Assembly (NCBI GenBank): GCA_902464495.1
Contig: CABQJK010000027.1
Coordinates: 1-26,219, forward strand
Source: an uncultured Collinsella sp.
Lineage (GTDB): Bacteria > Actinomycetota > Coriobacteriia > Coriobacteriales > Coriobacteriaceae
Reading direction: 5' to 3'
Length of the DNA stretch: 26,219 nt
A model generated the notes under the pieces. That model saw nothing but the letters and a program-made list of their open reading frames with translations, searched no databases and was not told the DNA's origin. The translations under genes and the position numbers were made by a program. Shown in pieces: positions 21,325-26,219 of the stretch. Numbering within the stretch: position 1 is the first letter of the stretch; every line of letters starts with the position of its first letter.

Positions 21325-21377
21325 GACCTCACCAGATTCTCTCTCGAAAAGATATGGCTCAGAACGATAGAGCCGCG

Positions 21378-22289
21378 CTACGAACGAGCCGCGACGAGCA
21401 GCTCTGCCGTTGCCACCCAGCCATCGACAATCTTGCCGCGCGTGACGTAAGCGTTATCGCAAGCGTCCAGGAACTCGGGCGCGCCGGCGCTGGTCAGGCC
21501 GTTCTCGACCAAACAGAACGTGCCCACGTGGTCGGCCATGTAAAAGTCGGACTCGGAGTCGCCGAGCGCAAGCGTCTCCTCGCGCTCGATACCAAGGTGC
21601 TCGCAGAAGCGCGCAATGGCAACGCCCTTGTTAAGACCCGCCGGGTTGATGTTGAAGGCACGACCGTCCTCGACACGATCAAGCTCGAGCGTCGTCGGCT
21701 TGGACAGGTGGGTCAGATGGCCGTTGCAAGCCCAAACCAAACCGCAACCGGCCTCGTCCAAGATGGCCTGAACCTCATCGTCGGGCACATCGCCGCGCAT
21801 GCCGACAGTGACCTCGCGGTACTTGTAACCGGTCGACATATCGTTGTGGTACTCGATCTTATGCGGCCAGCGGGTAAGGATCTTCTCGCACACACCGGTC
21901 TGCTCGATCACCTGGTGCGGCGTGAGACCGCAGGCGGAATCGTAGGGCATATCGCCGGTCAGATACTCCCAATCGTTGGCCTTGAGATCGTACATGACCA
22001 GGCCGCCCATCTCGCCGATGTAGGAGTTGAGGCCGAGGACGCGCGCGTCCTCGTGGATCATAGTGCGGTTGCGACCCGAGGTGGGAACCACCTGGATGCC
22101 GGCACGAGCAAGTGCCACGACAGCCTCGACGAGCTTGGTCGAGGGGTTGCCGTCGTTGTCGCGCAGCACGCACGAGCCGGGTGCGAGCATCGTGGCATCT
22201 AGGTCGGTAAAGACGTACTTAACCTTGGCCAAGCGCTCGCGCATCTCGCCCGAAAGCTCGGCGACGGTCGGCAGGGTGTTGTGGGACAT
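21378..22289 (-). CDS. HAD-superfamily phosphatase, Cof type
   Basis: Probable cytosolic phosphatase of unknown substrate. The 303-residue protein carries HAD motif I VFTDLDATML (nucleophile Asp29, acid Asp31), motif II VVPTSGRN, and motifs III-IV NKGVAIARFCEHLGI with LALGDSESDFYMADHVG. A large C2-type cap occupies about residues 90-215. This layout is typical of Cof/SPP-like enzymes that act on sugar or nucleotide phosphates. I chose the ATG at 22287-22289 because GGAG lies five bases before it; a longer frame starting at an upstream ATG has no site. Its position between murE and murI is suggestive of, but does not prove, a cell-wall role. Confidence 0.88.
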   Translation of the reverse strand: MSHNTLPTVAELSGEMRERLAKVKYVFTDLDATMLAPGSCVLRDNDGNPSTKLVEAVVALARAGIQVVPTSGRNRTMIHEDARVLGLNSYIGEMGGLVMYDLKANDWEYLTGDMPYDSACGLTPHQVIEQTGVCEKILTRWPHKIEYHNDMSTGYKYREVTVGMRGDVPDDEVQAILDEAGCGLVWACNGHLTHLSKPTTLELDRVEDGRAFNINPAGLNKGVAIARFCEHLGIEREETLALGDSESDFYMADHVGTFCLVENGLTSAGAPEFLDACDNAYVTRGKIVDGWVATAELLVAARS

Positions 22290-22396
22290 GGTTACTCCGT
22301 TTACGTAGAAGGGTTTGGGCTTGGACGGCATGTTTTGATTGAGGGAACACGTTTATGGCGACAGCGCACTCAGGGCGCCTTCGCCATCATGGTTCA

Positions 22397-23959
22397 TTAG
22401 TCAAACTGGGTAACATCGATCAGGCGATTGGCCAACGAAAGGTCGCTCTCGATGGGCACGAACTCGTCGCCCACGTGCATGAGCTCCTCGTCACCCTTTG
22501 CCAGCAGCAAGACAATGGTGGGAGCATTGGGGTTGACGTACTCCTCGCGCGCCGCCTTGAACGCCGCATGCACAGCGGCTTCGCGGTCGAGGATGATCTT
22601 GTTCGGCGTATCGTCGGGAACATGCTCGGCAAGCTCGCGACAGACCTTCATCGGGTCCTCGTGAGCCGGGTCCTCGTTGGCAAAGATCATCAGGTCGGAA
22701 TATGGTGCGGCCTCGCGCGGAAGCTGCTCGCGGCGCTCCTGCGCCTTGCCGCCGGCAGCGCCAAACACTGCAATGACTGGACTAGCGGGAAACGCGCGCT
22801 TGACCGACGAGAAAAGCGAACGGAACGAAAGCTGGTTGTGCGCATAGTCAACGACGCAGATCACGCGGCCGTCCTTCGACTCCACGACCTCCATACGGCC
22901 CGGCACACGCAGTTTGGAGAGGCCCTTCTTGATGGCATCGATACCGATGCCGATCTCGTGCGCAGCGGCGATAGCGACCAGCGCGTTTTCCACGTTAAAG
23001 TCGCCCGCGATGCCCAGCAGGACCTTCTCCCCCGCCTCGGACTCGTCGGCACACAGGCCATGCAGGTTAAACTCGATGTTAAAGCCGACCACGCGGACAT
23101 CGCTTGCCCACAGGCTTGCCTCGGGATGCTCGACGCCAACGGTCACCAAGCGCTCGGCCGTCGACGCTGCCTCCAGCACACGGTCAACCTCTTCGGTGCC
23201 CAGATTCACCACGGCGGTCTTTGCCTGGTCAAAGATCCTGAGTTTGCTCTCAAAATAATCCTCAAACGTGGGGTGTTCGATCGGCGAGATGTGGTCACGG
23301 CCGATGTTGAGGAAGCACGCCACGTCAAACGGCAGATTCTCGACGCGTTGGTACTTGAGCGCCTGGCTCGAGACCTCCATGACCATGGACTGGCGACCGG
23401 ACTCACGGCAGTTGGCGATATGGCGCCAGACCTCGGGGGCCTCTGGCGTGGTATTGGTGCTCTCGTAGCACTCGATGCCATCGTCGGTACTCACCGAGCC
23501 GATCATGCCGCAGGATTCGCCCGCTGCCTTGATGATGGACTGAAGCATAAAAGCGGCCGTGGTCTTTCCCTTGGTACCGGTGATGCCCACGATCTTGACG
23601 TCGTGGTCGGGACGGTCGTAGACCTCCGGCGGCAACAGGGCCATGGCCGTGCGAACGCTATCAACAACCAGCATCGCAGCACCGCTCTCCTTCGCCAGCG
23701 GCTCCAGAGACTCGACCAGCGACTCTTCGCACACAAATGCGACGGCGCCCGCATCGAGCGCCATGCTCAAAAACGCGGGCTTAAAGGCAGCGCCTTTGCA
23801 AAAGAACACGTCACCTGCCGAGACCGCGCGCGAATCAAACGAGCAGCCGGTCACGGCACGCTCGTCAACCTGCTCTGATGCGCGCAGCTCGCCGCACACA
23901 TCGAGAAGCTTGGCAAGCGTATCGACCGTGGTCACGGTCGCGGAATCCGAATGGTGCAT
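22397..23959 (-). CDS. murE: UDP-MurNAc-tripeptide synthetase, likely non-DAP specific
   Basis: Mur ligase that adds the third residue (a diamino acid) to UDP-MurNAc-L-Ala-D-Glu. The 520-residue protein has the three Mur domains: an N-terminal UMP-binding part, the ATP-binding centre with GITGTKGKTT, TNTTPEAPEV and MEVSSQALKYQRV (carbamylated-lysine region around YFESKLRIF), and the C-terminal domain. The specificity motif is NEDPAHEDP, where DAP-adding enzymes have DNPR. Loss of the Arg points to L-Lys, L-Orn or a related residue. The ATG has AAAGG six bases upstream. A good promoter precedes it. Confidence 0.95.
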   Translation of the reverse strand: MHHSDSATVTTVDTLAKLLDVCGELRASEQVDERAVTGCSFDSRAVSAGDVFFCKGAAFKPAFLSMALDAGAVAFVCEESLVESLEPLAKESGAAMLVVDSVRTAMALLPPEVYDRPDHDVKIVGITGTKGKTTAAFMLQSIIKAAGESCGMIGSVSTDDGIECYESTNTTPEAPEVWRHIANCRESGRQSMVMEVSSQALKYQRVENLPFDVACFLNIGRDHISPIEHPTFEDYFESKLRIFDQAKTAVVNLGTEEVDRVLEAASTAERLVTVGVEHPEASLWASDVRVVGFNIEFNLHGLCADESEAGEKVLLGIAGDFNVENALVAIAAAHEIGIGIDAIKKGLSKLRVPGRMEVVESKDGRVICVVDYAHNQLSFRSLFSSVKRAFPASPVIAVFGAAGGKAQERREQLPREAAPYSDLMIFANEDPAHEDPMKVCRELAEHVPDDTPNKIILDREAAVHAAFKAAREEYVNPNAPTIVLLLAKGDEELMHVGDEFVPIESDLSLANRLIDVTQFD

Positions 23960-23994
23960 CTTTCACCTTTCTCAGCCATTTGGCAGGGACGGTT

Positions 23995-24023
23995 TTTATA
24001 GTAACTGAAACGCACCCACGCAA
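23995..24023 (-). promoter_or_regulatory. Probable murE promoter
   Basis: TTGCGT (24018-24023), 17 bases, then TATAAA (23995-24000) on the minus strand, 35 bases before the murE ATG. The -35 overlaps the T tract of the asnB terminator by two bases. Confidence 0.55.
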
Positions 24024-24046
24024 AAACGGCTCCCGGAGGAGCCGTT
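24022..24046 (-). terminator. Rho-independent terminator of asnB
   Basis: AACGGCTCC pairs with GGAGCCGTT (24025-24033, 24038-24046) around a four-base loop, and the stem merges into a run of five T on the minus strand. It lies 26 bases after the asnB stop. Confidence 0.93.
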
Positions 24047-24071
24047 ACGCGCAGGCGTTCGTAAGCCGAGG

Positions 24072-25952
24072 CTAGGCAGCCTGAACAGCGGGCTGGTCCT
24101 CGTCGATAAAGAAGCGCTTGTACCACACCAGGAACACGAGCGGCGTATAGATCTTGCGCTGGAAATCGCCCTTGCCCGCAAAGTGCAGATCGAGCAGGTG
24201 CATGAGCTCGTCGGTATCGAAGAACTCGCTTGCCCACGGCGCGGTGAAGTACTCCTTGACATAGTCGTACCACTTTTGCTCGCGCAGCCAGTAGACAATC
24301 GGCACCGGGAAGCCCACCTTGGGACGGGTGGCCCACTCATCGGGCAGCGACTTGTTGGCAGCGTGGCGGAGTACCTGTTTGTTGCCGTTCTCGTTGATGC
24401 GGTAGCGGTCGGGAATGTGCTCGGCGAACTCCATGACTTTGCGGTCCAGGAAGGGCACGCGCAGCTCCAGCGAGTGCGCCATGCACATCTTGTCGGCCTT
24501 GAGCAGAATGTCGCCCGGGAGCCACATGTTCATGTCCAGGTACTGCTTCTTGACCAGCTCGGGCTGACCCTTCACGCGCGCATAGATGGGAGCGGCAAGC
24601 TCGAAGGCGCCATCGCCGGTGTTGTACTCGGGCTTGAGCACGCCGTCGACCTCGCGCTCCGGCCATACCAGAGCCTGTCCCAGGAACGACTTCTCGGGGA
24701 TCTCGGCACCCTTGACCAGGAAGTTATGTCCCTTGAAGTACGGCATATGCAACGCCAGGTTACCGAGCGCGCGACGGATGGGCAGCGGCACCATCTTTTT
24801 GTACTTGCGGACTGGGACCGTGTCCTCGTAGTAGGCGTAGCCGCCAAAGAGCTCGTCGGCGCCTTCGCCCGAAAGCACGACGGTGACGTCCTTGCGGGCC
24901 ATCTCGGCCAAGAACCACAGCGGCACGGAAGACAGGTTGGACTGCGGCTCATCCATGTGATACTGGATGTCCTCGAGCGCACCGAAGAACTCGTCGGCGG
25001 TAATCATCTTACGGACATTCTCGACGCCGAGCTTGTCAGAAAGTTCCTTGGCGTAGTTGGTCTCGTTGAAGTTCTTGTAGTCAAAGCCCACCGAGAAGGT
25101 CTTGTCGGGCATGAGGCAAGCGGCGATGTAGCTGGAGTCGACGCCGCCGGAGAGGAACGACGCGACCTTAACGTCGGCGATGCGATGGGCCTCGACGCTC
25201 TCGTGCACGACCTCGTCCAGCTCGTCGACGTACTCCTCGAACGGCTTCTCGACGGCAGAGTAATCGCAATCCCAGTAGCGCTCGATGTTCATCTTGCCGG
25301 TCGGGATGTCTACGGTAAAGTAATGCGCCGGCGGCAGCTTGTAGACACCCTCGAAGAAGGTCTCCTCGGTTGCCGAATACTGCAGCGTCATGTACGGACG
25401 CAGGGCCTTTTTGTTGACCGCCTTGTGGAAGTGCGGGTAGTCCAGGAAGCTCTTGATCTCGGAACCAAAGAGCACGCCCGGAGCGCCGTCGCCCGCATCG
25501 GCCATGGGATAGTAGTAGAGCGGCTTGATGCCAAAGATATCGCGGGCGCCAAAGAGCTTGTTCTTCTTTTTGTCCCAGATGACGAAGGCGTACATACCGC
25601 GCAGGCGATCGAGGACGGCCTCGCCCCACTCCTCGTAGCCGTGTAGGAGGCTCTCGGTGTCGGCGCCGCAGTGGAACTTGTAGCCCTTGGCCTCGAGCTC
25701 GGAGCGAAGCTCCTGGAAGTTGTAGATCTCGCCGTTGAAGACGATAACGACGCTGCCGTCCTCATTGGCCATGGGCTGAGCGCCGGCCTCGGTCAGGTCG
25801 AGGATCGACAAGCGGCGGAAGCCGAGGGCAACGCGGCCGTCGATAAACTGACCGCCCATGTCGGGACCACGATGGACGATGCGGTCCATCATCTTGGTGA
25901 GCACCTCGGATTGGTTATCCGTCCCACCGACAAAACCGACAAAACCGCACAT
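24072..25952 (-). CDS. asnB: Asparagine synthetase (glutamine-hydrolysing)
   Basis: Makes asparagine from aspartate, glutamine and ATP. The 626-residue protein starts with the class II glutaminase domain, with Cys2 exposed after Met removal (MCGFVGFVGG), IVHRGPD, RRLSILDL and FNGEIYNFQEL. The synthetase domain follows, with the ATP loop ASFLSGGVDSSYIAA, VLSGEGADELFGGY and LKADKMCMAHSLELRVPFLD. The size matches AsnB of the Bacillus type. The ATG has GAGGGG seven bases upstream. It is flanked by its own terminator and by the tRNA-Val region. A role in cell-wall amidation is possible, since some AsnB paralogues amidate peptidoglycan, but nothing here supports that over asparagine synthesis. Confidence 0.94.
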   Translation of the reverse strand: MCGFVGFVGGTDNQSEVLTKMMDRIVHRGPDMGGQFIDGRVALGFRRLSILDLTEAGAQPMANEDGSVVIVFNGEIYNFQELRSELEAKGYKFHCGADTESLLHGYEEWGEAVLDRLRGMYAFVIWDKKKNKLFGARDIFGIKPLYYYPMADAGDGAPGVLFGSEIKSFLDYPHFHKAVNKKALRPYMTLQYSATEETFFEGVYKLPPAHYFTVDIPTGKMNIERYWDCDYSAVEKPFEEYVDELDEVVHESVEAHRIADVKVASFLSGGVDSSYIAACLMPDKTFSVGFDYKNFNETNYAKELSDKLGVENVRKMITADEFFGALEDIQYHMDEPQSNLSSVPLWFLAEMARKDVTVVLSGEGADELFGGYAYYEDTVPVRKYKKMVPLPIRRALGNLALHMPYFKGHNFLVKGAEIPEKSFLGQALVWPEREVDGVLKPEYNTGDGAFELAAPIYARVKGQPELVKKQYLDMNMWLPGDILLKADKMCMAHSLELRVPFLDRKVMEFAEHIPDRYRINENGNKQVLRHAANKSLPDEWATRPKVGFPVPIVYWLREQKWYDYVKEYFTAPWASEFFDTDELMHLLDLHFAGKGDFQRKIYTPLVFLVWYKRFFIDEDQPAVQAA

Positions 25953-26003
25953 ATACTATCCCCTCTGCTGTTGCTGGGTATCAAATCGAATCAGTAGCTT
26001 TTG

Positions 26004-26009
26004 AGTATA
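26004..26009 (-). promoter_or_regulatory. Possible -10 of asnB promoter
   Basis: TATACT on the minus strand, 51 bases before the asnB start codon. No -35 could be matched, so this rests on one hexamer that also appears in the tatA and tRNA-Val promoters. Confidence 0.3.
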
Positions 26010-26120
26010 CCCGAGGGCGTAAAGAGGGGCGGAATGTTCAGGCAATCTCAACTGAATCAGCTCCGCGCCGACACGCGCCGGTTACCTTTAATGGATATGA
26101 GGTGAATGGGGCGATTGTTT

Positions 26121-26129
26121 TGCTATACT
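26121..26129 (+). promoter_or_regulatory. Extended -10 promoter of tRNA-Val
   Basis: TGC followed by TATACT is an extended -10 element ending ten bases before the mature tRNA 5' end. The -35 region is weak. Confidence 0.55.
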
Positions 26130-26139
26130 CTCTCCGCAC

Positions 26140-26215
26140 GGGCGATTGGCGCAACGGTTAGCGCAGGTGCTTTACACGCACAAGGCTGGGGGTTCGAATC
26201 CCTCATCGCCCACCA
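26140..26215 (+). tRNA. tRNA-Val (anticodon UAC)
   Basis: Acceptor GGGCGAT pairs with ATCGCCC, D stem GCGC/GCGC, anticodon loop TTTACAC with anticodon TAC, T arm GGGGG/CCCTC with loop TTCGAAT. Discriminator A and encoded CCA complete 76 bases. The anticodon stem has a G-A mismatch at its outer pair (27-43). Confidence 0.94.
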
Positions 26216-26219
26216 CTGA

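Noticed and set aside
22355..23878. 507-residue open frame on the plus strand
   Set aside because: Antisense to murE; no ribosome site or motif.
24183..25646. 487-residue open frame on the plus strand
   Set aside because: Antisense to asnB; shadow of a strongly conserved gene.

Overview
The window looks like a chromosomal housekeeping segment of a GC-rich, Gram-positive actinobacterium. Gene content points to the class Coriobacteriia, and Collinsella is my best guess. The support is a ClpC-type unfoldase, the MEP isoprenoid pathway, a Veg-ispE pair as in Firmicutes, DisA, a MurE without the diaminopimelate signature, and a LysRS fused to a Trbp111-like domain. The taxon is inferred from gene content and style; no 16S gene is present.

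Layout. Bases 1-3473 (minus strand) carry disA > ispD > ispF > cysS, with junctions of -1, -11 and +3 bases, so they form one tight operon; cysS runs off the left edge. Bases 3609-4469 (plus) hold a yybP-ykoY manganese riboswitch with an overlapping terminator, the Mn efflux gene mntP and its terminator. Bases 4471-6264 (plus) hold a HipBA-type toxin-antitoxin pair behind a perfect 15-bp inverted repeat. Bases 6290-10817 (minus) hold pepD and clpC, each with its own terminator. Bases 11004-13478 (minus) hold a doubled-DUF2798 membrane protein and a ThrE-family exporter, separated by palindromic repeats. Bases 13600-13960 are a repeat-rich intergenic island. Bases 13963-17049 (minus) hold tRNA-Pro(CGG) > tatA > greA > lysS. 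Bases 17099-25952 (minus) hold asnB | murE > HAD phosphatase > murI > rph > rdgB > dtd | veg > ispE. At the right edge lies tRNA-Val(UAC) on the plus strand.

The genes group into themes: precursor supply for the cell wall (ispD/F/E, murI, murE), aminoacyl-tRNA supply and proofreading (cysS, lysS, dtd, two tRNAs), RNA and nucleotide quality control (rph, rdgB, greA), and c-di-AMP and proteostasis (disA, clpC, pepD).

I did not find an obviously new multi-gene system. The most interesting material is non-coding. There is a set of palindromes whose stems differ in sequence while the loop keeps GGGACAG, two of them abutting stop codons. There is a possible cloverleaf-like 100-base element downstream of lysS. 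Terminator-like hairpins sit inside the leaders of lysS, veg and the DUF2798 gene. The riboswitch overlaps its terminator, and the hipBA operator region contains repeated TTTTGCATG half-sites.
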